DNA of 64,000 bases from Massilia timonae CCUG 45783. GTDB lineage: Bacteria; Pseudomonadota; Gammaproteobacteria; Burkholderiales; Burkholderiaceae_D. The notes below the pieces were generated by a model that saw nothing but the letters and a program-made list of their open reading frames with translations, was not told the DNA's origin and searched no databases. Location: contig NZ_JH992924.1 in the NCBI RefSeq assembly GCF_000315425.1, positions 370,695-434,694 of the forward strand, in the 5' to 3' direction. Below, one piece after another: positions 37,226 to 46,484 of this stretch (the first letter of the stretch is position 1; the number at the start of each line of letters is the position of its first letter). The position numbers and the translations under genes were made by a program.

Positions 37226-38320
37226 TTATCCCTTGCTACGACGAGTGGCGTTGATCAGTTTCAGCAGCGCCGGTCCATACATGTTTTCCATGGCGCCGCA
37301 GAACAGGATGATCAGGCCCTGGATGAAAATGAAGGTCTCTTGCGGGATGTTCGGCTTTTCCAGCGACAGGTCGAAGCCGCCCTGGATCAGCGCGCCGAAC
37401 AGCACCGACGACAGCAGGATGCCGACCGGATGCTGGCGGCCCATCAGCGCGATCGCGATGCCGATGAAGCCGGCGCCGGCCGGGAAGTTCAGGCTCAGGT
37501 AGTGGGTCGAGCCGAGGATCGAGTTCACCGCCGCCAGGCCGGCCAGGGCGCCCGAGATCAGCATCGCGACGATGATGGTGCGGCTGATGCGCACGCCGGC
37601 GTAATGGGCGGCGTGGGCGTTCAGGCCGGTCGCCTGCAGCTTGTAGCCCCAGCTCGAACGCGACACCGCCACCCAATAGACCACCAGCGCGACCAGGGCC
37701 AGGATGAAGGCCAGGTTGAGCGGCGTGTTCTCGCCGAAGAACGGCAGCCAGGTCGACAGCTGCGGGATCGCCGCGGCGTCCGAGAACACGCGGCTGGCCG
37801 GGTTCTGGTCGCCCTCGGGGATCATGTACTTGACGATGATGAAATTCATCAGGCCGGCGGCGATGAAGTTGAACATGATGGTCGTGACCACCACGTGGCT
37901 GCCGCGCCTGGCCTGCAGGTAGCCGGGCAGGAAGGCCCAGGCCGCGCCGAACAGGGCGCTGGCGACGATCGCCAGCGGGATCAGGAGCCAGGCGGAGAGC
38001 GAGGCGTCGAACGCCAGCATCGCCAGGGTCAGGCCCAGGCCGCCCAGGTACATCTGGCCTTCGGCGCCGATGTTGAACAGGCCCGCCTTCATCGCGATCG
38101 ACACGGCCAGGCCGGTGAACACGAACGTGGAGGCGTAGAACAGCGTATAGCTCAGGCCTTCCGGATTGATGACGGCGCTGTTGACGAGGATCTGCAGCGA
38201 TTCGACCGGGCTTTCGCCCAGCAGGTGGATGACCAGCGCGGCGACCAGCAGCGCGGACAGCAGGTTCAGGACCGGCAGGACGAAGCCCGAGGCCCAGCGT
38301 GGGAGTTCAGTCGTTTTCAT
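37226..38320 (-). CDS. Nucleoside ABC transporter permease 1 (BPD_transp_2)
   Basis: 364 residues with about ten membrane segments. FVFTGLAVSIAMKAGLFNIG, AEGQMYLGGLGLTLAML and GLNAHAAHYAGVRISRTIIV are conserved in NupP/RnsC-type permeases. The start overlaps the stop of the ATPase gene by four bases. It partners with the next permease. Confidence 0.94.
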   Translation of the reverse strand: MKTTELPRWASGFVLPVLNLLSALLVAALVIHLLGESPVESLQILVNSAVINPEGLSYTLFYASTFVFTGLAVSIAMKAGLFNIGAEGQMYLGGLGLTLAMLAFDASLSAWLLIPLAIVASALFGAAWAFLPGYLQARRGSHVVVTTIMFNFIAAGLMNFIIVKYMIPEGDQNPASRVFSDAAAIPQLSTWLPFFGENTPLNLAFILALVALVVYWVAVSRSSWGYKLQATGLNAHAAHYAGVRISRTIIVAMLISGALAGLAAVNSILGSTHYLSLNFPAGAGFIGIAIALMGRQHPVGILLSSVLFGALIQGGFDLSLEKPNIPQETFIFIQGLIILFCGAMENMYGPALLKLINATRRSKG

Positions 38321-39843
38321 GATTTGTGCATCCCGCCCATCAGGAGGCCGATGCGGGTGGTGTCGAATTCGTCAATATGGAGTTCGCCGGTGACGCGGCC
38401 GCCCGACATCACGACGATGCGGTCGCTGAGTGCGCGCACTTCTTCCAGCTCGGTCGACACCAGCAGGATGGCCACGCCTTCGTCGCGCAGGCGCAGCAGC
38501 TGGGTGTGGATGCTCTCGATGGTGCCGATGTCGACGCCGCGGGTCGGCTGGCCGACCAGCATCAGCTTCGGCGCGGCCGACACTTCGCGCGCGATCACGA
38601 CCTTCTGCTGGTTGCCGCCCGAGAGCAGGCCGATGCGCACATTGGGGTCTTTCGGGCGCACGTCGAATTGCTCGAGCAAGCCGGCGCAGCGTTTGGCGAT
38701 GGCGTCGAAGTCGAACAGGCCGCGCTTCGTGACGCGGTCCTGGTAGCCGAACACGGTGTTCTGCATGACCGAGAAATCCTTGATCACGCCGTCGCGCAGG
38801 CGGTCTTCCGGCACGTGGCCGATGCCGAGGTCACGAAATAGGGCGGGCAGGCCGTCGGCGTTGGCGCGGCCGGCGAAGGGCAGCGGCGCGCCTTCCATCG
38901 TCACCTTGCCGGAAGTCGGCAGGCGCATGCCCGCCAGGATTTCCATCAGCTCGCTCTGGCCATTGCCCGAGACGCCCGCGATGGCGACGATCTCGCCGGC
39001 GCGCACGTTGAGGGCAATGTCGGCCAGCAGCTGGACGCCGTTGGCGTCCTTCAGTTGCAGGTTCTCCACCTGCAGCACCGGCGCGCCGGGGGCGTGCGGT
39101 TTGCGCGGCAGGTTGCCCTCGATCGGGCGGCCCACCATCATGTTCGCGAGCTGCTCCTTCGAGGTGTCGCGGGTGGCGACGGCGCCGGCCACGCGGCCAG
39201 CGCGCATCACCGTCACCTGGTCGGTGATCTCCATGATCTCGCCCAGCTTGTGGGTGATCAGGATGATGGTCTTGCCCTGTTCCTTGAACAGTCGCAGGAT
39301 GTCGAACAGCGAGGCGATCTCTTGCGTGGTAAGCACCGCGGTCGGCTCGTCCAGGATCAGGATCTCGGCGCTGCGGTAGATCTGCTTGAGGATCTCGACC
39401 CGCTGCTGGGCGCCGACCGACAGGGTCGAGATGACCGCCAGCGGATCGACGTCGAGGTGGTAGCGGGCGCAGATCTCGCGCAGCTTGGCCTCAAGCTCGG
39501 TACGCTTCTTCGCCAGCTTGAAGCCGCCCTCGGCGCCGAGCATCACGTTATCGAGCACGGTCATGTTCTCGACCAGCATGAAGTGCTGGTGGACCATGCC
39601 GATGCCCAGGTCGATCGCCTCCTGGCTGGAGCGGATCTTCTGCTCGGCGCCGTTGATGACGAGCTGCCCGCTGTCGGCATGGTAGTAGCCGTACAGGATG
39701 CTCATCAGGGTGGATTTGCCGGCGCCATTTTCGCCGATCACGCCATGGATCGAGCCCTTGGCGATCGAGAAGCTGACGTCGGCGTTCGCCTGCACAGGCC
39801 CGAAGGCCTTGCTGATGTTGCGAAATTCTACGGCTGGCTGCAT
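38317..39843 (-). CDS. Nucleoside ABC transporter ATP-binding protein (two ABC domains)
   Basis: 508 residues with two tandem ABC domains. The first has Walker A GENGAGKSTLMSIL, signature LSVGAQQRVEILK and Walker B LILDEPTAVL. The second has a degenerate Walker A (AGVSGNGQSELMEI), signature LLSGGNQQKVVIAREV and LMLVGQPTRGVD. The asymmetric pair is typical of sugar/nucleoside importers of the RbsA, NupO or YufO kind. It energises the two permeases encoded downstream. Confidence 0.95.
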   Translation of the reverse strand: MQPAVEFRNISKAFGPVQANADVSFSIAKGSIHGVIGENGAGKSTLMSILYGYYHADSGQLVINGAEQKIRSSQEAIDLGIGMVHQHFMLVENMTVLDNVMLGAEGGFKLAKKRTELEAKLREICARYHLDVDPLAVISTLSVGAQQRVEILKQIYRSAEILILDEPTAVLTTQEIASLFDILRLFKEQGKTIILITHKLGEIMEITDQVTVMRAGRVAGAVATRDTSKEQLANMMVGRPIEGNLPRKPHAPGAPVLQVENLQLKDANGVQLLADIALNVRAGEIVAIAGVSGNGQSELMEILAGMRLPTSGKVTMEGAPLPFAGRANADGLPALFRDLGIGHVPEDRLRDGVIKDFSVMQNTVFGYQDRVTKRGLFDFDAIAKRCAGLLEQFDVRPKDPNVRIGLLSGGNQQKVVIAREVSAAPKLMLVGQPTRGVDIGTIESIHTQLLRLRDEGVAILLVSTELEEVRALSDRIVVMSGGRVTGELHIDEFDTTRIGLLMGGMHKS

Positions 39844-39937
39844 TGCGATCTGTCGTAAATATGAGTGTGCTTATCATTCAAAAGCGCGCCGGGCCGGTTG
39901 AAGCCGGCGCGGCGCGCTTTGAATGGGAATGAAAAGA

Positions 39938-40954
39938 TCAGACCGGGCAGCTGCTGCCTGCGCGGTAATCGATGACCTTGATCTTGCCGTTGATGATGTC
40001 CTGGCGCACGGCGTTGACGCGCTTTTCGATCTCGGGCGTGACCACCTTGCGGTTGTCCTTGTCCAGCACCCAGTCCACGCCGCCTTCCTTCAGGCCCTTG
40101 TAGTGCACGCCAGCCTTCCAGCTGCCGTTCTTGACGGCCATGAAGGAGTCGTACACGGCCACGTCGACGCGCTTGACCATCGAGGTCAGCATGGTGCCCG
40201 GATGCATGTAGTTCTGGTTCGAGTCGACGCCGATCGCCAGCTTGCCGCGTTCCTTGGCGGCCTGCAGCGTGCCCATGCCGCTGCCGCCGGCCACCGCGAA
40301 CACGACGTCGACGCCGCGCGCGAACTGCGCGCGCGCCAGCTCGCCGCCCTTGGCCGGGTCGTTCCAGGCGGCGGCGGTGGTGCCGACCATGTTCTGGACG
40401 ATCTCGATCTTCGGCGCCTGGGCCTTGGCGCCCTGGCCGTAGCCGCAGGCGAAGGCGCGGATCAGCGGGATGTCCATGCCGCCCACGAAGCCGAGCTTCT
40501 TGGACTTGGAGGCCATGGCGGCGGCCACGCCGACCAGGTAGGAGCCTTCCTGTTCCTTGAACATCACCGATTCGATGTTCGGGCCTTGCGCGACGCTGTC
40601 GATCAGCACGAAGCGCACGTTCGGGAATTCACGGGCGACCTTCTGCACGGCCTGGGTTTGCGAGAAACCGATGGCGGCGATCATGTCGACCTTCTTGCGC
40701 GCCAGGCCGCGCATGACCTGCTCGGCCTGGGTATCGCTATTGGCCTGGACTTCGAACACCTTGACGCCGGTCTCTTTGGTGAAGCGCTGCAGGCCTTCGA
40801 AGGCCGACTGGTTGAACGATTTGTCGAATTTGCCGCCCGCATCGTAGACCATGCCGAGCTTCGGCTGCGCGATCGGACCTGCTGCCGGCGCGGCCAATGC
40901 ACTGCCTGCGACGCACAGCGCCGCGATGGTCATGCTGAGTTGCTTAAATTTCAT
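39938..40954 (-). CDS. BMP-family nucleoside-binding protein
   Basis: 338 residues with a signal peptide ending GSALAAPA. The Bmp/PnrA fold shows PKLGMVYDAGGKFDKSFNQS, MIAAIGFSQTQAVQKVAREF, KLGFVGGMDIPLIRAFACGY and DVVFAVAGGSGMGTLQAAKE. BMP proteins bind purine nucleosides and feed this transporter class. The ATG at 40954 follows AGGAGCCC; the longer frame is not a signal sequence. It is first in the operon, followed after 94 bases by the ATPase gene. Nucleoside specificity is inferred from the family and the surrounding nucleoside genes. Confidence 0.92.
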   Translation of the reverse strand: MKFKQLSMTIAALCVAGSALAAPAAGPIAQPKLGMVYDAGGKFDKSFNQSAFEGLQRFTKETGVKVFEVQANSDTQAEQVMRGLARKKVDMIAAIGFSQTQAVQKVAREFPNVRFVLIDSVAQGPNIESVMFKEQEGSYLVGVAAAMASKSKKLGFVGGMDIPLIRAFACGYGQGAKAQAPKIEIVQNMVGTTAAAWNDPAKGGELARAQFARGVDVVFAVAGGSGMGTLQAAKERGKLAIGVDSNQNYMHPGTMLTSMVKRVDVAVYDSFMAVKNGSWKAGVHYKGLKEGGVDWVLDKDNRKVVTPEIEKRVNAVRQDIINGKIKVIDYRAGSSCPV

Positions 40955-41319
40955 CAATGGGCTCCTGGAATAGCGATATTGTACCCGCGGCATGGTGGCC
41001 GATGGTAAGGGCTGCGCAATTGCGACCTCGAGCGACATGGCGGGGACGGCACTTCGCGCTGTGCGATTGTGTCAGTCCGGCGATCCGCAGGAAGTTACGG
41101 TTTGTATCTGGCGACTATTTTCTCAGCAGAAGGGCATGCGTGTAGCACGGCCACAACAGGCTGGGAGGGTCGATCTGGCTGAAGTGAGCAAATCATGAGC
41201 AAACTCACGCCATTTCAGCGCAAGCTGTCAAATATGCATCAACCTGCAAGTTGATGACAAATACGATTTTACTTGCCAATTTATTCGTTGGAAATATAAC
41301 TGCTGACAACTTTCAGCAA
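40955..41319. other. Intergenic region upstream of the nucleoside transporter
   Basis: 365 bases with no supported gene. On the minus strand a -10-like TACAAT (40978-40983) gives a short leader before the BMP gene. A small hairpin (CATCAAC / GTTGATG, 41237-41256) may end the upstream hydrolase transcript. The remainder shows nothing I recognise. Confidence 0.45.
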
Positions 41320-42258
41320 TTATTTTGTCGCGAGGACGAAATCGGCGGGCGTCGGCACCGCCTCGGCGGGTGGTTCGGCGGTGGCGACCGCGTCGGCAAC
41401 GGCCGCCGCGGCGGCCGGCGTCACCGGCTGGCTGAACTGGCGCGTGAGAAAGCCCGCGATCATGTCCTGGGTCGATGCCAGGTAGGGGATGTTCATGTGG
41501 TCGGAGTCGGGCACGATGTCGTCCGCCACCAGCTGGCCCAGCTTGGCCACCAGCAGGTCGGTATGCGTGTGCGGCACCACGTCGTCGCTGGCCGCGCGCA
41601 GCACATAGGTCGGCGCCTTGAGCGAGGGCGCGTACTTGATCGACTCGAAGCGGTGCTGCAGCATGTACTCGATCGGCATCACGCGGAAGCGTCGCTTGGC
41701 GATCGCCAGGATCGAATCGTAGGGCGTGATCAGGACCACGGAATGGGCGGGCCGCTCCTTGGCGACCTGCACCGCGACGCCCGAACCCAGGCTGCGGCCG
41801 ACCACGGCGATGCGGTGCGGATCGACCTGGCCGCGCGTGGCGAGCCAGTCGTACAGCAGGCAGCCGTCTTCGATCATGTGGATCTCGGCCGGCACGCCCT
41901 GCGATTCGCCATAGCCGCGGTAGTTCATCGCCAGCACGGTCATGTTGGGAAACAGCTTGCCCGCATCGCGCACGACCCAGGACACTTCTTCGGAACGGCC
42001 GCCGAAATACAGCACCGCCGGGCGCGGACCGGGAATGGTCGGGGTCATCAGCCAACCCGAGAGGCGGGTGCCGTCGTTGGCGCGCAAGACCACGGGACGG
42101 GTGCGGTGGCCGCTGCTGCGCGGGCTTTTCACCTCGCGCTCGAGCGTCGGATTGAAGACCAGGCGGCGCTGGTTGGCGGCGACGGCCGCCGTCAGCCCCA
42201 GCCACAGCATGCTGGCAAAGCCCGTGATCCCCGCCGCCATTTTCTTCGACATATCCAT
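41320..42258 (-). CDS. Alpha/beta hydrolase with N-terminal membrane anchor
   Basis: 312 residues. A hydrophobic N-terminus (ITGFASMLWLGLTAAVAANQ) likely anchors or exports it. The hydrolase fold shows a nucleophile elbow GRSLGS, an oxyanion segment before it (AMNYRGYGES) and the late acid and His (AASDDVVPHTHTD, PDSDHMNIPYL). It resembles BEM46/YfhR-type serine hydrolases. The substrate is unknown, and the alanine/proline-rich C-terminal tail is not conserved. It is transcribed alone. Confidence 0.82.
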   Translation of the reverse strand: MDMSKKMAAGITGFASMLWLGLTAAVAANQRRLVFNPTLEREVKSPRSSGHRTRPVVLRANDGTRLSGWLMTPTIPGPRPAVLYFGGRSEEVSWVVRDAGKLFPNMTVLAMNYRGYGESQGVPAEIHMIEDGCLLYDWLATRGQVDPHRIAVVGRSLGSGVAVQVAKERPAHSVVLITPYDSILAIAKRRFRVMPIEYMLQHRFESIKYAPSLKAPTYVLRAASDDVVPHTHTDLLVAKLGQLVADDIVPDSDHMNIPYLASTQDMIAGFLTRQFSQPVTPAAAAAVADAVATAEPPAEAVPTPADFVLATK

Positions 42259-42447
42259 GACTGACAGTCTACGCCAGCCGCTGAGTTTTGTTTTGTGTGA
42301 TGCCTCTCACTGTCGGGCGGGCCATGCGAAACGGGTCAAGAAGTTGTTTTAAACCAACATCGAGCGCTGCCGTCGTGCTGGTGCCGCCGTCGGGCGATTG
42401 CGGGTACGATGTACGTTCACATTCATCCAAGCCATCCTGGAGACGCC

Positions 42448-42750
42448 GTGCATTACCTGCTCACCTATGACCTCGCCCCCGACTACCTCGAACGCCGCGG
42501 CGAATTCCGCGACGAACACCTGAAGCTGGCCTGGGAAGCGCAGGAACGCGGCGAACTGGTGCTGGCCGGCGCGCTGGCCGAGCCGGCCGATCATGCGGTG
42601 CTGGTCTTCGATTGCGAGACGGCCGAACCGGTCCAGCTGTTCGCGGCGCGCGACCCCTACGTCACCCATGGCCTGGTGCGCGCCTTCCACGTGCGCCAGT
42701 GGAATACGGTGGTCGGTGACCTGGCGGGCAATCCCGTACGGCCTGCCTGA
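42448..42750 (+). CDS. YciI-like protein
   Basis: 100 residues of the YciI/YCII ferredoxin-like fold: a beta start (VHYLLTYDLAPDYLERRGEF), the conserved RDEHLKLAWEAQERGELVLA region with His, and ARDPYVTHGLVRAFHVRQWN. The start is the GTG at 42448 with GGAG seven bases upstream; an upstream ATG frame adds unlikely residues. Function in the family is poorly known (small-molecule binding or dehydrochlorinase-like). Confidence 0.85.
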   Translation: MHYLLTYDLAPDYLERRGEFRDEHLKLAWEAQERGELVLAGALAEPADHAVLVFDCETAEPVQLFAARDPYVTHGLVRAFHVRQWNTVVGDLAGNPVRPA

Positions 42751-42829
42751 ATCGCCGCCTGAGTTCTTGCCGAATTAACACACAAGATCGGGTAACATCC
42801 TCGGCTTGTCGAACATTGCCGGGGAATCC

Positions 42830-43546
42830 ATGCAATCTGCTGTCAATCTGTGGCCACTGCTCGGCGTGGTCGTCGTCGTCGCCGGCTTTTTGCTGCGCGC
42901 CAATCCGGTGCTGGTCGCCGTCGCCGCCTGCGGCGTGACGGGCGTCGCGGCCGCCATGCCCGTCATGGCCCTGCTCGAGTCGCTCGGCGCCGCCTTCGTC
43001 AAGACGCGCAACCTGCCGTTGATCCTGTTGCTGCCGCTGGCCGCGATCGGTCTGCTGGAGCGCTTCGGCCTGCGCGAACAGGCGCAATCGGTGATCGCGA
43101 AGGTGCGCTCTGCCACCGCCGGCCGCCTGTTGATCGTCTACCTGTTCGCGCGCGAGAGCACCGCCGCGATGGGGCTGACCAGCCTGGGCGGCCATCCGAC
43201 GATGGTGCGGCCACTGGTCGCGCCGATGGCCGAGGCGGCTGCGGAAGCGCAGCACGGCAGCCTGCCCGCACGCGTGCGCCATCGCATCCGCGCCATGTCG
43301 GCCGCCACCGACAATATCGGCCTGTTCTTCGGCGAAGACATCTTCGTCGCCTTCGGCGCCATCGTCCTGATGCACACGATCCTGCAGGCCGAGGGCATCG
43401 AGGTCAATCCGCTGCACATCGCGCTGTGGGGCATCCCGACCGCGATCACCGCCTTCGTGATCCATGCCTGGAACCTGCGCCGGCTCGATGCCGAGATCAG
43501 GCGCGAGGTCGGGCGTGACGTGTCGGCGGCGAAGGAGGCGGCATGA
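42830..43546 (+). CDS. DUF969 membrane protein
   Basis: 238 residues, strongly hydrophobic. LWPLLGVVVVVAGFLLRANP, LFARESTAAMGLTSLGGHPT and MSAATDNIGLFFGEDIFVAF mark DUF969. It overlaps the DUF979 gene by four bases and is followed by pcp; this trio recurs in many bacteria. The two DUFs probably form one permease, perhaps for peptides or pyroglutamate freed by Pcp. The transport role is inference. Confidence 0.85.
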   Translation: MQSAVNLWPLLGVVVVVAGFLLRANPVLVAVAACGVTGVAAAMPVMALLESLGAAFVKTRNLPLILLLPLAAIGLLERFGLREQAQSVIAKVRSATAGRLLIVYLFARESTAAMGLTSLGGHPTMVRPLVAPMAEAAAEAQHGSLPARVRHRIRAMSAATDNIGLFFGEDIFVAFGAIVLMHTILQAEGIEVNPLHIALWGIPTAITAFVIHAWNLRRLDAEIRREVGRDVSAAKEAA

Positions 43547-44499
43547 CCCTCACCATCGACCATTTCTACATCCTGGTCGGCCTCCTGCTCGCCAGTGTCG
43601 CCATCATGAACCTGGTGGACCGCAGCAATCCGCGCCGCCATACCACCGCGTTGTTCTGGGGCCTGTATGCCCTGCTGTACCTGGCCGGCGAGCGCATGCC
43701 GCCGGCGGCGGTCGGCGCCCTGATGATAGGCATGGCGCTGCTGGCCGGCTTTGGCGGCGTCAAGGCCGGCGCGCCGAAGGCGCTGGAGCCGGAGGCGCGC
43801 CGCGCCAGCGCCGCGCGGCTCGGCAACCGCATCTTCATCCCGGCCTTGCTGCTGCCGCTGGTGACCGTGATCGGCGCCACCGTGCTCAAGGACGTTCACA
43901 TTGGCGGCCTGCCCATGCTCGACCCGGCCCACCTGACCCTGGTCAGCATGGGCTGCGGCGCGGTCGTGGCCCTGGCTGCCGCCTGCTGGCTGACGCGCGC
44001 GACGCCGCTGCAGGGCGTGCGCGAGGCGCGGCGCCTGGTCGACGCCATGAGCTGGGCGGTGGTGCTGCCGCACATCCTGGCGGTGCTGGGGCTGCTGTTC
44101 TCGGAAGCCGGCGTCGGCAAGGCGGTGGCGCACCTGACGACCACCTATATCGGCATGGATTCGGCATTCGTCGCGGTGGCGGTGTACTGTATCGGCATGG
44201 CGCTGTTCACCATCGTGATGGGCAACGGCTTCGCCGCCTTCCCGGTGATGGCGGGCGGCGTCGGCATTCCGGTGCTGATCGGCGTGTATGGCGCCAATCC
44301 GGCCGTGATGGCGGCGATCGGCATGTTCAGCGCCTATTGCGGCACCCTGATGACGCCGATGGCGGCCAACTTCAATATCGTGCCGGCGGCGCTGCTCGAC
44401 CTGCCCGACAAGAACGCGGTGATCCGCGCCCAGATACCGAGCGCGCTGCCGATCCTGATAGCGAATATCTTCCTGCTGTATTTTTTGATGAACCTGTGA
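43543..44499 (+). CDS. DUF979 membrane protein
   Basis: 318 residues with about nine hydrophobic segments (FYILVGLLLASVAIMNLVD, LPLVTVIGATVLKDV, YCGTLMTPMAANFNIVPAAL). The start overlaps the DUF969 stop (ATGA). It pairs with DUF969 as a putative two-component permease and is followed after seven bases by pcp. Confidence 0.85.
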   Translation: MTLTIDHFYILVGLLLASVAIMNLVDRSNPRRHTTALFWGLYALLYLAGERMPPAAVGALMIGMALLAGFGGVKAGAPKALEPEARRASAARLGNRIFIPALLLPLVTVIGATVLKDVHIGGLPMLDPAHLTLVSMGCGAVVALAAACWLTRATPLQGVREARRLVDAMSWAVVLPHILAVLGLLFSEAGVGKAVAHLTTTYIGMDSAFVAVAVYCIGMALFTIVMGNGFAAFPVMAGGVGIPVLIGVYGANPAVMAAIGMFSAYCGTLMTPMAANFNIVPAALLDLPDKNAVIRAQIPSALPILIANIFLLYFLMNL

Positions 44500-44506
44500 G
44501 GCCACG

Positions 44507-45172
44507 ATGATCAAGACCGTACTGCTTACCGGCTTCGAGCCGTTCAATGGCGCCAGCATCAACCCGGCCTGGGAAGCGGTGCGCGCGCTCGAAGGCTGGG
44601 AAGGCGAGGTGGGGGAACATCGCTTCCGGGTCGAGGTGCGCCAGTTGCCCTGCGTGTTCGGGCAGGCGATCGAAGACCTGGTGGCGATGGTCGACGAGCT
44701 GCATCCGGATGTCGCGATCGCCGTCGGCCAGGCCGGCGGACGGCCCGACATCTCGGTCGAGCGCGTGGCGATCAACGTCGACGATGCGGCGATCCTCGAC
44801 AACGGCGGCCAGCAGCCGGTGGATGCGGCGATCGCGGCCGACGGTCCCGCCGCCTATTTCTCGACCTTGCCGATCAAGGCCATCGTGCGCGCGCTGCGCG
44901 AGAAGGGGTTGGTGGCCGGCGTGTCGCAGACCGCCGGCACCTTCGTGTGCAACCATGTGTTCTATGGATTGATGCACCATGCGGCGCGCCAGCCGCAGCC
45001 AATGAAGGCCGGTTTCATCCACGTGCCTTTCCTGCCGGAGCAGGCCGCGGCGCGGTCGGATGCGCCGCCGTCGATGGCGCTGGACGACATCATCGCCGGC
45101 ATCAAGCTGGCGGTGGAGGTGACCGTGAGCATCGAGGCCGACGTGCGCGAAACGGGCGGCGCCACGCACTGA
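44507..45172 (+). CDS. pcp: Pyrrolidone-carboxylate peptidase
   Basis: 221 residues of peptidase family C15. It removes N-terminal pyroglutamate from peptides. The triad is visible as Glu85 (DISVERVAINV), Cys148 (SQTAGTFVCNHVFYG) and His172 (GFIHVPFLPEQ). The N-terminal LLTGFEPFNGASINPAWEA is the family signature. Cytoplasmic, last of the DUF969-DUF979-pcp operon. Confidence 0.96.
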   Translation: MIKTVLLTGFEPFNGASINPAWEAVRALEGWEGEVGEHRFRVEVRQLPCVFGQAIEDLVAMVDELHPDVAIAVGQAGGRPDISVERVAINVDDAAILDNGGQQPVDAAIAADGPAAYFSTLPIKAIVRALREKGLVAGVSQTAGTFVCNHVFYGLMHHAARQPQPMKAGFIHVPFLPEQAAARSDAPPSMALDDIIAGIKLAVEVTVSIEADVRETGGATH

Positions 45173-45194
45173 ACTTCCCTACTGGCCGGCCCTC

Positions 45195-45431
45195 ATGCTC
45201 AAGTCGCTCGCACTGACCGCTCTCACCGTATTGACGGCCTGGCTGCTCATTCCGGTCTTCGTCCTGCCGCCGCTGGCGTTCTACTATGGCTACCAGGGCT
45301 ACCGGCGGCGTCACGATGGCCGGACGCGCACGAGTATGGGCGCGAAGATACTATCATCGATCCCGATGCTGCTTGCGGCGGCGGTCTTCTGCTTCGGGGT
45401 GTTCCTGATCACGACCGAGTATCGAGCCTGA
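45195..45431 (+). CDS. Small two-helix membrane protein, unknown
   Basis: 78 residues with two membrane segments (LALTALTVLTAWLLIPVFVL and SIPMLLAAAVFCFGVFLITT) separated by a short basic loop (YRRRHDGRTRT). It starts 22 bases after pcp on the same strand and could be co-transcribed. I do not recognise a family. Confidence 0.55.
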   Translation: MLKSLALTALTVLTAWLLIPVFVLPPLAFYYGYQGYRRRHDGRTRTSMGAKILSSIPMLLAAAVFCFGVFLITTEYRA

Positions 45432-45920
45432 GCGTGGCGGTCTGCCCTTGCCGAGAGTACGAGAAGTCTGACAAGCGAACAGTCTTTGCGCTGGCACTAT
45501 TGTCGAGCACTTAGTGAATAAAATCATCTCACTACGTGTGCAAGCGAGAAACGATGCCGGACCAAATATTCATTACATCAAGAAAGCAGAGGGAAGGCAG
45601 CTACTGTGGACAAAGCAGCGCCCATAGCGGCCAGCGCAAGCACGTGCGCAGCAAGACCTGCATCGGTCACCCTCCGGGCACGGGAAGCGCCGAGCTGGAA
45701 ATCGCGTGCCGAAGAATCCGTCGCACACAGAGCGGGTCAGGCGCCGCGTCCGGTTGCGGATGACATCCAGTCTGGAATCACGCTACCGGCGGCCACGGAA
45801 GAATCGTTCAGCAATCCGGAAAGTCGCCGCAACATCCGTGCCTCGACAGCGAGCAGCCGAATGTGGCCGTCCAGCTCAGCATGGCGGCTTGCGACGCCGC
45901 CGCTGCGGGACTGAAGCCGA
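45432..45920. other. 489-base stretch without a supported gene
   Basis: The first 170 bases are less GC-rich than the surroundings. Open frames exist on both strands (for example 45536-45763 and 45606-45914, plus), but their compositions look random and none has a good ribosome-binding site or recognisable family. It may hold a decayed gene or regulatory sequence. Confidence 0.4.
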
Positions 45921-46349
45921 TCAACGCAATTTGATATAGCTGACCGCCTTCTCGTCACGCAGCACGAAGGCTGCATCCTCGAAGCTCGGCGGCCCGAAGC
46001 GCCCGCGCGCATCGCGGCTGAAGGCATAGCGCTCCTTCGGGATGCCCAGCGCATTGCGATCGAGCTTGCCGTTGTCGTTCTCGTCCTGGAACGACAGCAC
46101 GGCCCAGGTGCCGGGCGGCAGGTCGTCGACGGTGACCACGGTCTCGCCCACGCGCGCCGCGGCCGACGCCGCATACGGGCAATCCTTCAGGAAGGTCGCC
46201 TTGTCGCAGATCGCGACCCGCACCGTGCCCTTGGCAGTGGTGACGCCCTGGACCCTGACCTCGATCGCCGCGGCCGAAGCAAGACCGGCGGCGCCCACGC
46301 CTGACGCCAGCAGGAGGGAAAGACCCAGGGTGCGAAAGATCGACTGCAT
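45921..46349 (-). CDS. DUF2141 secreted protein
   Basis: 142 residues with a signal peptide ending GLASAAA. The beta-sandwich core IEVRVQGVTTAKGTVRVAIC, LPPGTWAVLSFQDENDNGKL and GIPKERYAFSRDARGRFGPP is typical of DUF2141. The family is of unknown function and is often encoded near carotenoid genes, as here (divergent from crtZ across about 135 bases). A link to pigments is speculation. Confidence 0.88.
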   Translation of the reverse strand: MQSIFRTLGLSLLLASGVGAAGLASAAAIEVRVQGVTTAKGTVRVAICDKATFLKDCPYAASAAARVGETVVTVDDLPPGTWAVLSFQDENDNGKLDRNALGIPKERYAFSRDARGRFGPPSFEDAAFVLRDEKAVSYIKLR

Positions 46350-46484
46350 GAAAACTCCATAAGGTTAAGTGTGAATCGTGTTTGACCGTGTTTGACCGGT
46401 CTGCGGCAGCGCCGCGCAACCGTGCGCGCGGGCCGCCATGATAGGCTGTTGATATCCCGTCAACCCGCTCCGGCAGCCCTCATT

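Noticed and set aside
41228-42205. Alternative minus-strand frame overlapping the alpha/beta hydrolase
   Set aside because: Arginine-rich and without hydrolase motifs, whereas the frame at 41320-42258 has GRSLGS and the rest of the fold.
45536-45914. Two plus-strand open frames as small genes
   Set aside because: No ribosome-binding site, family or sensible composition; they overlap each other in different frames.
46378-46397. Tandem GTGTTTGACC repeat upstream of crtZ
   Set aside because: Two 10-base copies only; could be an operator but nothing else supports it.
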